Source: Amycolatopsis viridis (lineage in GTDB: Bacteria > Actinomycetota > Actinomycetes > Mycobacteriales > Pseudonocardiaceae). From it: DNA of 64,000 nucleotides. The notes beneath the pieces were generated by a model, which saw nothing but the letters and a program-made list of their open reading frames with translations, searched no databases and was not told where the DNA came from. Position 1 is the first letter of the stretch. Each line of letters opens with the position of its first letter. Made by a program: the position numbers and the translations under genes. Shown here in pieces: positions 30,056 through 38,724 of the stretch. The stretch covers positions 1,860,001 through 1,924,000 of the forward strand of contig NZ_JAANOU010000001.1 in the NCBI RefSeq assembly GCF_011758765.1, in the 5' to 3' direction.

Positions 30056-31384
30056 TCAGATGGACCGCTCGTACAGCGCAGCTGCGGACTTCAGCACCGC
30101 GTCCTGGAGCGATCCCGCGTCCGGCACCGCGTCGGCGTTCATCTGGAGTCCGATGTGGACGTGATCGCCGTACGTGGCCGCCGCGATGCCGACCGCGTGC
30201 CGCGGCGCCAGCGGCACGAACGGGTAGACCTCGCACAGCGGCGCGCCGTCCAGTGACAGGTCCAGCTTCGGCAGCGGCACGTTCGTGATCACGGTGTCGA
30301 ACAGGACACCCGCCGCCCGGCCGGCCATCTTCGCCGTCAACCGGTGCAGCCCGGGCGGTAACCGGTCGGCCAGCACCGGCAGCGCGCCCGCCCCGCGCTG
30401 CGGCCCCGCCGCCTTGTTCCGGTTCATCGACCGGCGGATCTCCCGCAGCCGCCGCACCGGGTCGTCCAGGCGCACCGGCAGGTCGTACAGGTAGCCGGAC
30501 AGCTGGTTCGCGCCCCAGCTGCCGTCCCGGCCCCGCATGCTGACCGGGATCAGCGCCCGCAGCGGGGACGCGTCCGGGCGCTGCCCGCGGTTGATCATCC
30601 ATTCGCGCAGCGCACCGGTCACCACCGCCAGGACCACGTCGTTGGGGGTGCCGCCGTGGGCGGTGCGGATGGCGCGGACGTCGGCGACCGGCAATCGGAC
30701 GAACCCGAGCCGCCGTCCGGCCGAACCGGGCGCGCTCAGCGGCGACGACGGGTAGGGCCGTGCGGCGCGCAGGACCGCGGACGCGATCGCCGCGTTCTCC
30801 CCGGCCTGCGTGATCGCCGCGGTGACCCCGTCGCGCAGCGCTTCCAGCGGCGGGCGGGGCTCGGCCCGGCGGGTGGCGGCGTTGTGGGCGTCGGCGAACA
30901 TCCGCGTGATCGGCAGCTCGTCCAGCAGCCCGGCGGCCACGGCGAACGCGCCGGCTCCGTCGGTGAACGCGTGGTGGAGCTTGAGCAGCAACGCGTACCG
31001 GTGGTCGTCGAGTCCGGTGACGACTTCCAAGTCCCACAGTGGCCGGTCCATCGGCAGTGGCTGTTCGATCCACTCGGCCGCGTGCACCGCCAGCGGGTCG
31101 TCGGCGCAGAACCCGGCGAGCCGGTGCACGCGGATGTGCCGGTGCGGGTCGAAGTCCGGGTCGTCGGCCCAAGTGGCGCCACCCGGCGGGAACAGCGACG
31201 GGCGGACCCGCTGCCGCAGCCGGGGGATGCGCCGCGCGCGGTCGGCGAGCAACCCGGCCACGGCCTGCGGATCGATCGGTGCGCCCGGCCGGAAGATCAC
31301 CGCCGCCCCCATGTGCATGGGGGTGGATTCCCCTTCCAGGCAAAGGAAAGCCACGTCCAGCCCACTGAGCTGACGGCCAGCCAT
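30056..31384 (-). CDS. Wax ester synthase/diacylglycerol acyltransferase (WS/DGAT)
   Basis: A 442-residue acyl-CoA:alcohol or diacylglycerol O-acyltransferase of the type that makes storage triacylglycerol and wax esters in actinobacteria. The active-site motif HHxxxDG is LHHAFTDGAG. Other family segments are GLDVAFLCLEGESTPMHMG at the start, PLWDLEVVTGL, GTPNDVVLAVVTGALREWM, and TNVPLPKLDL toward the end. I start it at an ATG with AGAGGGG 6 bp upstream; nine further codons are open in frame. It probably acts at the inner membrane surface. It shares a strand with pknL but is 167 bp downstream, with its own AT-richer upstream region. Confidence 0.9.
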   Translation of the reverse strand: MAGRQLSGLDVAFLCLEGESTPMHMGAAVIFRPGAPIDPQAVAGLLADRARRIPRLRQRVRPSLFPPGGATWADDPDFDPHRHIRVHRLAGFCADDPLAVHAAEWIEQPLPMDRPLWDLEVVTGLDDHRYALLLKLHHAFTDGAGAFAVAAGLLDELPITRMFADAHNAATRRAEPRPPLEALRDGVTAAITQAGENAAIASAVLRAARPYPSSPLSAPGSAGRRLGFVRLPVADVRAIRTAHGGTPNDVVLAVVTGALREWMINRGQRPDASPLRALIPVSMRGRDGSWGANQLSGYLYDLPVRLDDPVRRLREIRRSMNRNKAAGPQRGAGALPVLADRLPPGLHRLTAKMAGRAAGVLFDTVITNVPLPKLDLSLDGAPLCEVYPFVPLAPRHAVGIAAATYGDHVHIGLQMNADAVPDAGSLQDAVLKSAAALYERSI

Positions 31385-31445
31385 AGACGACCCCTCTACG
31401 GTCGGTGACAACGGAATTGCCTGCTACTCGAGCAAACGGACGTGA

Positions 31446-31469
31446 CGAAACGGTAGTCCATTTGTTTCG
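31446..31469 (-). promoter_or_regulatory. Inverted repeat upstream of the WS/DGAT gene
   Basis: CGAAAC-N12-GTTTCG lies about 60-85 bp before the WS/DGAT start in the AT-richest gap of this region. It may be an operator. A second dyad, GTGATC-N8-GATCAC (31536-31555), overlaps the pknL stop and might form a weak terminator hairpin. Confidence 0.3.
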
Positions 31470-31551
31470 GCAGCGCTAACTGTTCCGATTTCTCACTCGA
31501 ACGGGGTATTGGTCCTTTGTGGACGTGAAAAGGATGTGATCCGCTATTCGA

Positions 31552-33537
31552 TCACGGAAATACTTCCAGTTTCACCTTCTTGCCGCGTTCGACCCGCTCG
31601 CCGGGTTCGGGATCCTGCCCGACGACGATCGAGAAGTTGCGGGTGCGGCCTTCGACGTCGGCCTGCAGCCCGGCGTCGCCGAGCAGCCGGATCGCGTCCG
31701 GCACCGGGCGTCCGACCACCGACGGGACCTCCACCGCGGTCGAGACGTAGACCCCGACCCGCTTGCTGCCCTGGGCGTCGACGGCGGTGCCCGCGGCCGG
31801 GGTGGTGCGGGTGACGCTGCCACCCGGCACGTTCTCGGAGAATTCACCGCCGGCGTCGTAGGGCTCGAACCCGGCGTTGCGCAGCCGCTGGAACGCGTCG
31901 TCCCGGCTCATTCCGGCGACGGCGGGTACCGGGGTGGGCGGCGCCCCCTTGGACACGCCGATCTTCACGGTCGCACCGATCGGCAGTGGCGTTCCGGAGT
32001 CCGGGTTGATCGTGAGCACCTTCCCGGCCGGCACCGCCGAGCTGTAATTGTCGGAGCCGGGCTCGCGCTGCGGGGTGAGCCCGGCGTCCCGGATGGCGGC
32101 CTCCGCCTGTGCCAGATCGATCCCGGGGCGGATGTCGGGCACCGTCGGGCGGCCCGAGGACAGCTGCACGACGACCGTCGTGCCCTTCTTCGCCGACGCG
32201 CCGGCCGCCGGATCGCTGCCGATCGCCTTGCCCGCCGGGACGGTGTTGTGCCGCTGCCGCACCACGGTGACCGAGAGCCCGGCGTCGTGCATGGTTTTCT
32301 CCGCCGCGACCTGGTCCAAGCCGGCCACCGACGGGACGGCGACCGTTGCCGCCGCGTCCTGGCCGACGGTGAACCACCAGATCCCGCCGCCCGCCAGCGC
32401 CAGCAGCAGCGCGGCGAGCACCGCCCACAGCACCACCGGACGGCGCCGGACCGCCGCCGGCTGCTCCTCCTCCGCGGGCGGCGCCGGCGGCGGCTGCGGC
32501 ACGGGCGCGTTCTGCGGCCGGACCATGGCGCGGGTGCCGCGCGGGCCGGCGACCGGATTCGCGGCGGTCACCGGGGAGAACGCCGGAACGGTCCGGTCGG
32601 GGTCCGCGGCCGGGGCCGGGGCGGGCACCGGCCTGGGCGGCAGCACCGGGATCGGCGCCGGGGCGACGCCCAGGGCGGCCCGCACGTGCCGCAGCTCCTG
32701 CAGGAACGCGGCGGCGTCCGCGGGCCGGGCCTCGGGGTCGCGGCGCGTCGCGCGCAGCACCAGGTCGTCGAGCGCGGCGGGGATGCCCGGCTGCACCGTG
32801 CTGGGCGCCGGCACGTCGTCGTTCACGTGCCGGTAGGCGACCGAGATCGCCGTGTCGCCGGTGTAGGGGGCCTGCCCGGTCAGCATCTCGTAGAGCACGA
32901 TGCCGGCCGAGTAGACGTCGCCGCGTTCACCGGCCGCACCCGTGGTGACCTGCTCGGGCGCCAGGTAGGCGACAGTGCCGAGGATGATGCTGGAACTGGT
33001 GGTGCCCGCGCTCGCCACGGCGCGCACGAGCCCGAAGTCGGCGACCTTCACCACCCCGCTCGGGGGCTGACCGGTGTGCCCGATGAGCACGTTCTCCGGC
33101 TTCACGTCCCGGTGCACGAGCCCGGCCTGGTGTGCGGCGGCCAGCGCGGCCAGCATCTGCTCGGCGACGCTCAGCGCCAGCGGCGCGTCCAGCCTGCCCC
33201 GCTGGTCCAGCAGGTCGCGCAGCGTGCCGCCGTCGACCAGCTCCATCACGAGGAACACGTGCGAGCGGTCGCCCGCGACGTCCACGCCCTGGTCGTGCAC
33301 GGTGACCACGTTCGGGTGGTGCAGCTTCGCGGCCAGCCGCGCCTCGCGCTCGAACCGCTCGACGAACGACCGGTCGTCGGCGAACCGCGGGTCCATGATC
33401 TTGATGGCGACCGGACGGTCCAGCCTCGTGTCCGACCCCCGGTAGACCGCCGACATGCCGCCGCGGGCGAGGAGGCCGTCGACCCGGTAGCGCCGCTCCA
33501 GGAGCGTTCCGGCCAGGCTGGTGTCCGTGCTCGTCAC
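31552..33537 (-). CDS. pknL: PASTA-domain Ser/Thr protein kinase PknL
   Basis: A 661-residue transmembrane kinase. The catalytic domain has the glycine loop LLARGGMSAVY, lysine K46 in VAIKIMD, HRDVKPEN (catalytic D144), DFG and APE. A Pro-rich linker and one membrane segment (LWAVLAALLLALAGGGIWW) lead to four extracellular PASTA repeats beginning VAVPSVAGL, PTVPDIRPG, PVPAVAGMS and VEVPSVVGR, which bind peptidoglycan fragments in relatives. M. tuberculosis PknL lacks PASTA repeats, but gene order with the Rv2175c-like protein identifies the ortholog. TACGAT lies 8 bp before the chosen GTG; an ATG seven codons upstream is the alternative. Confidence 0.93.
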   Translation of the reverse strand: MTSTDTSLAGTLLERRYRVDGLLARGGMSAVYRGSDTRLDRPVAIKIMDPRFADDRSFVERFEREARLAAKLHHPNVVTVHDQGVDVAGDRSHVFLVMELVDGGTLRDLLDQRGRLDAPLALSVAEQMLAALAAAHQAGLVHRDVKPENVLIGHTGQPPSGVVKVADFGLVRAVASAGTTSSSIILGTVAYLAPEQVTTGAAGERGDVYSAGIVLYEMLTGQAPYTGDTAISVAYRHVNDDVPAPSTVQPGIPAALDDLVLRATRRDPEARPADAAAFLQELRHVRAALGVAPAPIPVLPPRPVPAPAPAADPDRTVPAFSPVTAANPVAGPRGTRAMVRPQNAPVPQPPPAPPAEEEQPAAVRRRPVVLWAVLAALLLALAGGGIWWFTVGQDAAATVAVPSVAGLDQVAAEKTMHDAGLSVTVVRQRHNTVPAGKAIGSDPAAGASAKKGTTVVVQLSSGRPTVPDIRPGIDLAQAEAAIRDAGLTPQREPGSDNYSSAVPAGKVLTINPDSGTPLPIGATVKIGVSKGAPPTPVPAVAGMSRDDAFQRLRNAGFEPYDAGGEFSENVPGGSVTRTTPAAGTAVDAQGSKRVGVYVSTAVEVPSVVGRPVPDAIRLLGDAGLQADVEGRTRNFSIVVGQDPEPGERVERGKKVKLEVFP

Positions 33538-33662
33538 GGTTGCCGATCGTACGGACATCGGCGGAGCCGCCGGACCCGCCCCGGACCGCCGGAGTTGAGG
33601 TTTCGTTACGCCGTTCGCGCGACATTGCGGACAACCAGGCCAGATGTGGCACCCTGTCTTGC

Positions 33663-34031
33663 GTGAGTGCGATCCCAGTCGCTGATGACGTTCTCGACGC
33701 CGACGTGGCCGTGCTGCCGCTGGCGGAGGTGGCCCAGGAAATCGGGCTGTCGGTCAACAAGGTCCGGCAGCTGCTGCGGGACGGTCAGCTGCTCGCGGTA
33801 CGCCGCGGCGGCGACCTGGTCGTCCCGGCCGACTTCCTCGTCGGCGGCCAGACCGTGAAGGGCCTCACCGGCCTGCTGACGGTGCTGGCCGACGCCGGGT
33901 TCAGCCGGACCGAGATGCTGCGGTGGCTCTACACCTCGGACGAGACCCTGCCCGGCAGCACCCCGATCAACGCCCTGCGCACCAACCACGGCACGGAGGT
34001 GAAGCGCCGGGCCCAGGCGATGGCGTTCTAG
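33663..34031 (+). CDS. Rv2175c-like DNA-binding protein, probable PknL substrate
   Basis: A 122-residue protein with a winged helix resembling MerR/excisionase folds: LPLAEVAQEIGLSVNKVRQL with LRDGQLLAVRRGGDLVVPADFL. The C-terminal half (GLTGLLTVLADAGFSRTEML) is typical of the Rv2175c family. In M. tuberculosis Rv2175c is phosphorylated by PknL, encoded next door and divergently as here, and phosphorylation abolishes DNA binding. A threonine-containing N terminus as in Rv2175c is absent in this shorter form, so the phosphosite is unclear. CACCCT lies 7 bp before the GTG. Confidence 0.85.
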   Translation: MSAIPVADDVLDADVAVLPLAEVAQEIGLSVNKVRQLLRDGQLLAVRRGGDLVVPADFLVGGQTVKGLTGLLTVLADAGFSRTEMLRWLYTSDETLPGSTPINALRTNHGTEVKRRAQAMAF

Positions 34032-34054
34032 CGGCGTCCGAGCGGAGTTCCCGT

Positions 34055-34096
34055 GGTGTTGCGGGGCGGGCGCGTGCCGCCGCGCCCCGCAACACC
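34055..34096. terminator. Bidirectional hairpin between convergent genes
   Basis: GGTGTTGCGGGGCG (34055-34068) and its exact complement at 34083-34096 form a 14-bp stem with a 14-nt loop. It fills the 71-bp gap between the ends of the Rv2175c-like gene and the LLM oxidoreductase gene. No U-tract follows on either strand. Confidence 0.6.
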
Positions 34097-34102
34097 GGTG
34101 GC

Positions 34103-34888
34103 TCAGCCGTTCTGCTCGTCGCGCCAGGCGATCCACTTCTTCAGCAGGTCCAGGTCGTAGTCCGGGCCGCTCGCCGCGACGGTGAACAGGCTGACGCCCA
34201 GCTCCCGCAGCTTCGGGCCCAGCTCGTCCGGTTCGCTCTGCACCGCAGTGGAGATCTCGATCTCCGCCGCGTCGCGGCCCACCTCCGCGCAGTGCTGCCG
34301 GAGGATGCCGGTCTTGCGCTCGATGGTCTCCAGGTCGCCGAAGCTGTGCCAGATGTCGGCGTGCTTCGCGACCAGCCGGAGGGTCTTCTTCTCCCCGCCG
34401 CCGCCGATGAGCACCGGGATGTCCCGGGTGGGCGCCGGGTTCAGCTTGGCCAGCCGGGACTCGATGCGCGGCAGCGACTCCGCGAGGTTGTCCAGCCGTC
34501 CGCCGGCGGTGCCGAACTCGTAGCCGTACTCGTCGTAGTCCTTCTCGAACCAGCCGGAGCCGATGCCGAGGATCAGCCGGCCGTCGCTGATGTGGTCGAC
34601 CGTGCGCGCCATGTCGGCGAGCAGTTCGGGGTTGCGGTAGCTGTTGCAGGTGACCAGTGCGCCGATCTCCACCCGGGAGGTCTGCTCCGCCCAGGCGGCG
34701 AGCATCGTCCAGCACTCGAAGTGCAGGCCGTCGGGGTCGCCGGTCAAGGGGAAGAAGTGATCCCAGTTGAACAGCACGTCCACGCCGAGGTCCTCGGCGG
34801 TGGATGCGGTGTCGCGGATGGTCTGGTAGTCGGCGTGCTGCGGCTGGAGCTGCAGCCCGATCCGGATCGGCTTGGTGGTGTCGCTCAT
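34103..34888 (-). CDS. LLM class F420-dependent oxidoreductase
   Basis: A 261-residue luciferase-like (beta-alpha)8 oxidoreductase. Motifs: RIGLQLQPQHADY at the start, FNWDHFFPLTGDPDGLHFE, RVEIGALVTCNSYRNPELLA, DHISDGRLILGIGSGWFEKDY and PVLIGGGGEKKTLRLVAKHAD. The last two are the usual F420-type signatures, though FMN use cannot be excluded. TAGGCT lies 6 bp before the ATG. Substrate is unknown. It is flanked by the Rv2175c/PknL pair and the polyprenyl synthetase. Confidence 0.88.
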   Translation of the reverse strand: MSDTTKPIRIGLQLQPQHADYQTIRDTASTAEDLGVDVLFNWDHFFPLTGDPDGLHFECWTMLAAWAEQTSRVEIGALVTCNSYRNPELLADMARTVDHISDGRLILGIGSGWFEKDYDEYGYEFGTAGGRLDNLAESLPRIESRLAKLNPAPTRDIPVLIGGGGEKKTLRLVAKHADIWHSFGDLETIERKTGILRQHCAEVGRDAAEIEISTAVQSEPDELGPKLRELGVSLFTVAASGPDYDLDLLKKWIAWRDEQNG

Positions 34889-34997
34889 GCCGTCAGCCTA
34901 GCCACCGGTGCGCGAACCGCCCAGCAGGCCGGAACCGGTTGCCCGTCCCGGGCTTCCACCTGGATCGCACTCCAGGTGGTTGTCCACTGTGTACCGA

Positions 34998-36068
34998 TCA
35001 GAACACGCGCTGGGTGGCGGTCTCGGCCAGCCCCGCCAGCCGCGCGGCGGCGGGTTCGGCCAGGTGGGCGCGTTCCAGCGCGGTGAGCGCGGTGGAGGTG
35101 AGCGCGGTGATCTGCACCTCCACCGCGTCGACCGCGCCGACCTCGGTCAGGGTGCGGCGCACGGTGTCCACCTCGTCCTGGGCGAGATCGGCGCCGATCG
35201 CGTCGGCGATGAGCTTGCGCTGCTCCGGGTCCTCGGCCATCTGCAGGCCGAGCGCGACGAGCAGGGTGCGCTTGCCCTCGCGCAGGTCGTCACCCGCCGG
35301 TTTCCCGGTGACCGAGGGATCCCCGAAAACCCCCAGCAGGTCGTCGCGTAGCTGGAAGGCGACACCCAGGTCGCTGCCGAACTCGTGCAGAGCCGCGATC
35401 CGCGCCTCGTCCGCGCCGGCGAGCGCGGCACCCAGGTGCAACGGGCGCTGCACCGTGTAGGCGGCGGTCTTGAGGCGGCACACCCGCAGCGCCGCCTCCG
35501 GCGTGGTGTCGCCGACGGCTTGCGTGCGCACGTCCAGGTACTGGCCGGCCAGCACCTCGGTGCGCATCGCCCGCCACGCCGGGTGGGCTGCCGCCAGCGT
35601 CGCGGGCGGCAGCGGGGCGCCGGCGAACATGTCGTCGGCCCAGGCCAGCGCCAGGTCACCGAGGAGGACGGCGGCGGCCATGCCGAACGTTTCCGGCGCG
35701 CCGAGCCAGCCGTGGGCCCGGTGCTCGCGGGCGTGCGAGACGTGCACGGTGGGCCGGCCGCGACGGGAGTCGGAGGAGTCGATCAGGTCGTCGTGGATCA
35801 GCGCGCACGCCTGCACCAGCTCCAGGCTGGCCACGGCCCGCAGCACGCCCTCGGTGTCCGGGCCGCCCGGGTCGCCGCCCGCGCCACGCCAGGCCCACCA
35901 CGCGAACGTGGGACGGAGCCGCTTGCCGCCGCCGAGCACGAAGCGGGTGAGCGCGTCGACGCCGGAGCCGAACGCGGGCTCCCCGGCCCGGATGTCCGCG
36001 CCCGCCTCGGTCAGGAACGCGGCGAGGTGGCGTTCCAGGTGCTGGGGCAGGTTGGCGTCGAAGTCCAT
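34998..36068 (-). CDS. Polyprenyl (geranylgeranyl-type) diphosphate synthase
   Basis: A 356-residue trans-isoprenyl synthase. The first aspartate motif is DDLID (D93, D94, D97) in ALIHDDLIDSSDSRRGRPTVH; the second is RDDLLGVFGD near residue 233. GGKRLRP and KTAAYTV are also conserved. It resembles IdsA-type synthases; Rv2173 (idsA2) occupies the same neighbourhood in M. tuberculosis. Chain length cannot be fixed, though a small-residue region before the first motif permits C20 or longer. Start choice is uncertain: an in-frame GTG lies eight codons upstream of the ATG used. Confidence 0.9.
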   Translation of the reverse strand: MDFDANLPQHLERHLAAFLTEAGADIRAGEPAFGSGVDALTRFVLGGGKRLRPTFAWWAWRGAGGDPGGPDTEGVLRAVASLELVQACALIHDDLIDSSDSRRGRPTVHVSHAREHRAHGWLGAPETFGMAAAVLLGDLALAWADDMFAGAPLPPATLAAAHPAWRAMRTEVLAGQYLDVRTQAVGDTTPEAALRVCRLKTAAYTVQRPLHLGAALAGADEARIAALHEFGSDLGVAFQLRDDLLGVFGDPSVTGKPAGDDLREGKRTLLVALGLQMAEDPEQRKLIADAIGADLAQDEVDTVRRTLTEVGAVDAVEVQITALTSTALTALERAHLAEPAAARLAGLAETATQRVF

Positions 36069-36148
36069 GAGCCTATCGTCGGGGACGGCCACCGGGCGCG
36101 CTCGCCAGGGGTGCGCGCGATGTGACCGGCACCCGTAGGCTCGGCGGC

Positions 36149-36943
36149 GTGGCCACCCTGGTGACGTTCCACGCCCATCCGGACGACGAGTGCATCGCCT
36201 GCGGCGGGATCATGCGCAAGGCCGCCGACGAGGGCCACCGCGTGGTGCTCGTCGTCGCGACCCGCGGCGAACACGGCGAGGTCCCGCCCGGGTTCCTCGC
36301 CGATGGTGAACCGCTGTGGCAGCGCCGGGTCGTGGAGACCCGCGCCGCGGCCGGGATCCTCGGCGCGAAACGGCTGGAATTCCTCGGGTACACCGATTCC
36401 GGGATGATGGGTGCCCCGGAGAACGACCTGCCCGGCTCGTTCTGGCAGGCGCCGGTCGAGGACGCGGCGGCGAAGCTCGCGGCGATCCTGCGCGAGGAGG
36501 GCGCCGACGTGCTGACCGTCTACGACGACCACGGCACGTACGGGCACCCCGACCACATCCAGGTGCACCGCGTCGGGCTGCGCGCGGCCGAGCTCGCCGG
36601 GACGCCCCGGGTGTACCAGAGCACGGGCAACCGCGACCACATGCGCGCCGGGCTCGAGCTGTTCGCGGCGCAGGCCGCCGAGACCGGGGTGCGGATCCCC
36701 GGCATCGACGGCCTGGCCGAACTGGGCAAGCCGGCCGCGGAGATCACCGCCGCGGTCGACGTGCGGCCCTGGCTGGACGCCAAACGCGCCGCGATGCGCG
36801 CGCACGCCAGCCAGATCAGCGAGCAGTCGCTGTTCCTGGCGATGCCGGCGGACTCCTTCGCCTACACCTTCGGCACCGAGTGGTTCATCCGCGCGGGACA
36901 GGGACCGGGCATCACCGAGACCGACCTGATGGCGGGGCTTTAG
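36149..36943 (+). CDS. LmbE/PIG-L family deacetylase
   Basis: A 264-residue zinc deacetylase of the MshB/Mca family. Metal ligands lie in HAHPDDE (H10, D13) and GHPDH, near residue 130. The conserved RGEHGE and GYTDSGMMG loops match the actinobacterial mycothiol-related subgroup, which removes acetyl groups from GlcNAc-inositol or cleaves mycothiol conjugates. Which of these it does is not decidable. The GTG start is 7 bp after TAGGCT (36136-36141). The last 4 bp overlap the convergent VOC gene. Confidence 0.85.
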   Translation: MATLVTFHAHPDDECIACGGIMRKAADEGHRVVLVVATRGEHGEVPPGFLADGEPLWQRRVVETRAAAGILGAKRLEFLGYTDSGMMGAPENDLPGSFWQAPVEDAAAKLAAILREEGADVLTVYDDHGTYGHPDHIQVHRVGLRAAELAGTPRVYQSTGNRDHMRAGLELFAAQAAETGVRIPGIDGLAELGKPAAEITAAVDVRPWLDAKRAAMRAHASQISEQSLFLAMPADSFAYTFGTEWFIRAGQGPGITETDLMAGL

Positions 36944-37380
36944 CCTTCCTCGATCAGCCCGATCCGCACCCGGCCGTCCGGCCCCACCGACCAGCCGGAG
37001 TTGTACGCGATCTCCCAGATCAGCCCGTTCGGGTCGCGGAAGTGGCCGTGGTAGCCGCCGAACGCGGCCCGCTGCCCGGGCTTCACGATCTCCGCGCCCG
37101 CCGCGGCGGCCTCGGCCAGGCACTGGTCGACCTCCTCGGGGCTGTCCCGGTTGTACGACAACGTCAGCCCCGCCGGCCCGGTCACGGCCGCGCCGCCGAG
37201 ATCCTCGGCGAACTTCACCGCGTCGAACAGGCCGAGCGCGACGCCGGGCGCCACCTGGAAGAACAGGATCTCGCCGGGCACGTCCAGCAGAGGCCGCCAG
37301 CCCAGCCCGGTCACGTAGAACTCGCGGGCCGCGTCGGTGTCGCGGGTGGCCACGGTGATGATCTGCACGCTCTGTTCCAT
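36940..37380 (-). CDS. VOC (glyoxalase-like) superfamily protein
   Basis: A 146-residue single-chain VOC protein: IITVATRDTDAAREFYVTGL at the start, an internal ALGLFDAVKFAEDLGG region, and the closing FRDPNGLIWEIAYNSGW. Family members include glyoxalases, fosfomycin-type resistance enzymes and binding proteins; metal ligands are not obvious. It is divergent from an AraC-type regulator with only 10 bp between the two ATG codons, so regulation by that protein is likely. Confidence 0.82.
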   Translation of the reverse strand: MEQSVQIITVATRDTDAAREFYVTGLGWRPLLDVPGEILFFQVAPGVALGLFDAVKFAEDLGGAAVTGPAGLTLSYNRDSPEEVDQCLAEAAAAGAEIVKPGQRAAFGGYHGHFRDPNGLIWEIAYNSGWSVGPDGRVRIGLIEEG

Positions 37381-37393
37381 ACTCGGCAGCATG
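37378..37393. promoter_or_regulatory. Interlocked divergent leaderless promoters
   Basis: CATACT (37378-37383) lies 7 bp before the AraC ATG, and on the other strand CATGCT (37393-37388) lies 7 bp before the VOC ATG. Each -10 hexamer contains the complement of the other gene's start codon, so both promoters use the same 16 bp. Confidence 0.45.
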
Positions 37394-38146
37394 GCAGGGG
37401 AGCCCGGCGCGGGCTTGAACGAAACGGACGTCTACCGGGAATGGCCGGCTTCCGGGGCGGTGCACTGCTGGTGGGCGCAGCGGACCGCCGGTCACCGCCT
37501 GCAGCGGGTCGTGCCGGACGGTGCGGCAGACCTGATCGTGGCGTCCACCGGGGTGGCGTACCTGGTGGGGCCGACGCTGTCACCCGCCCTGCACCGGCTG
37601 CCGGCCGGCGCGGAGCTGCGCGGGCTGCGGTTGCGGCCGGAGGCGATCGCGGCGGTGCTGGGCCTGCCCGGGCACGAGGTGCGGGACGCCGTGGTGCCGT
37701 TGACCGCGGTGCTGCCGGACGCCGCGGCCCGTGTGGTCGCGGATTCGGTGTGGCGCGGCCAGTTCCCCGCCGCGCTGACGCCCCGGCGCGGCGATGCACG
37801 CGTGCGGCACGCGGTGCGCCGGATCTGGCGCGGTGACCCGCTCGACTCGGTCGCCGCCGGTGCCGGGGTGACGGGTCGCCAGCTGCGCCGCCTGGTCACC
37901 GAGCAGGCCGGGCTCGGGCCGAAGGCGCTCCAGCGCGTCGCGCGGTTCCAGCGGTTCCTGCGCCACGCGGACTCGGGCGGTGCACTGGCCGTTGCCGCGG
38001 CGGCCGCCGGGTACGCCGACCAGGCCCACCTGACGCGCGAGACACGGGAGCTGGCCGGGGTGACGCCCGCGGTGCTGACGCGGGAACGGCACGGGCTGGC
38101 GGCGCCGGACGGCGCCGGAGCGGTGGCGGTGTTCGCGGCGGCCTAG
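37391..38146 (+). CDS. AraC family transcriptional regulator
   Basis: A 251-residue regulator. The N-terminal domain (VYREWPASGAVHCWWAQ, then VVPDGAADLIV) is of the DUF6597 type often found on AraC proteins in actinobacteria. The C-terminal AraC DNA-binding domain spans about residues 140-240, with SVAAGAGVTGRQLRRLV as the first helix-turn-helix and VAAAAAGYADQAHLTRETRE as the second. The probable target is the divergent VOC gene. The end overlaps the convergent XRE gene by 4 bp. Confidence 0.85.
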   Translation: MAGEPGAGLNETDVYREWPASGAVHCWWAQRTAGHRLQRVVPDGAADLIVASTGVAYLVGPTLSPALHRLPAGAELRGLRLRPEAIAAVLGLPGHEVRDAVVPLTAVLPDAAARVVADSVWRGQFPAALTPRRGDARVRHAVRRIWRGDPLDSVAAGAGVTGRQLRRLVTEQAGLGPKALQRVARFQRFLRHADSGGALAVAAAAAGYADQAHLTRETRELAGVTPAVLTRERHGLAAPDGAGAVAVFAAA

Positions 38147-38700
38147 CAGTGCTCGGAGACGAGCACCGCCCGCGTACCCGGCTCCAGGGCCTGGAAGATG
38201 TGCGGGACGTCGCCGGGGTAGACGATGTAGTCGCCGGGGCCGAGTTCGACCGGGTCGTCGGTCACACCGACCAGCGCGCGGCCCGCGCAGAGCACCACGT
38301 GCTCGACCACGCCGAGCGCGTGCGGGTCGGCGCGGCGCGGCGGGCCCGGTTCGGCGGCGACGCGGAAGAGGTCCCGGCGGGCGTGCGGCGGGCAGGACGA
38401 CACCAGCGTCGTCACGTAGTCCGAGCGTTCCGAGCGGAACGCGGGCCCCTCGTCGGCGCGGAGGACCCGCACCTGCGGCCGCACCGGCTGCACCAGGCGC
38501 GCGAACGGGACGTCGAGCACGAGGCTGAGCGCCCACAGCGTTTCCACGCTCGGGTTGCCGCTGCCCGCTTCCAGCTGGGACAAGGTCGACTTGGCGATAC
38601 CCGCCCGCTTGGCGACCTCGCTCAGCGACAGGCCGGTGCGGGCGCGCTCGCGCCGCAGCGAAGCGGCGATGACGTCGAGTGGTGCACTCCGGTCAGCCAT
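38143..38700 (-). CDS. XRE family regulator with cupin domain
   Basis: A 185-residue regulator. Residues 10-65 form an XRE helix-turn-helix (GLSLSEVAKRAGIAKSTLSQ, then LEAGSGNPSVETLWAL). Residues 105-180 form a cupin (ADPHALGVVEHVVLCAGRAL, VELGPGDYIVYPGDVPHIFQ). This architecture commonly senses small metabolites, often amino acids. It is divergent from azlCD, a branched-chain amino acid exporter, and an operator-like dyad lies in the shared gap, so repression of azlCD relieved by an amino acid is the natural reading. GGAG lies upstream of the ATG. Confidence 0.88.
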   Translation of the reverse strand: MADRSAPLDVIAASLRRERARTGLSLSEVAKRAGIAKSTLSQLEAGSGNPSVETLWALSLVLDVPFARLVQPVRPQVRVLRADEGPAFRSERSDYVTTLVSSCPPHARRDLFRVAAEPGPPRRADPHALGVVEHVVLCAGRALVGVTDDPVELGPGDYIVYPGDVPHIFQALEPGTRAVLVSEHC

Positions 38701-38724
38701 GCGTGTTCGCTCCAGAAGTCCAGT

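Noticed and set aside
38690-38712. A stray unit of the 21-bp family before the XRE gene
   Set aside because: GCGAACACGC occurs once near 38700 without phased neighbours; a 10-mer match by chance or as part of the local regulator sites is more likely.
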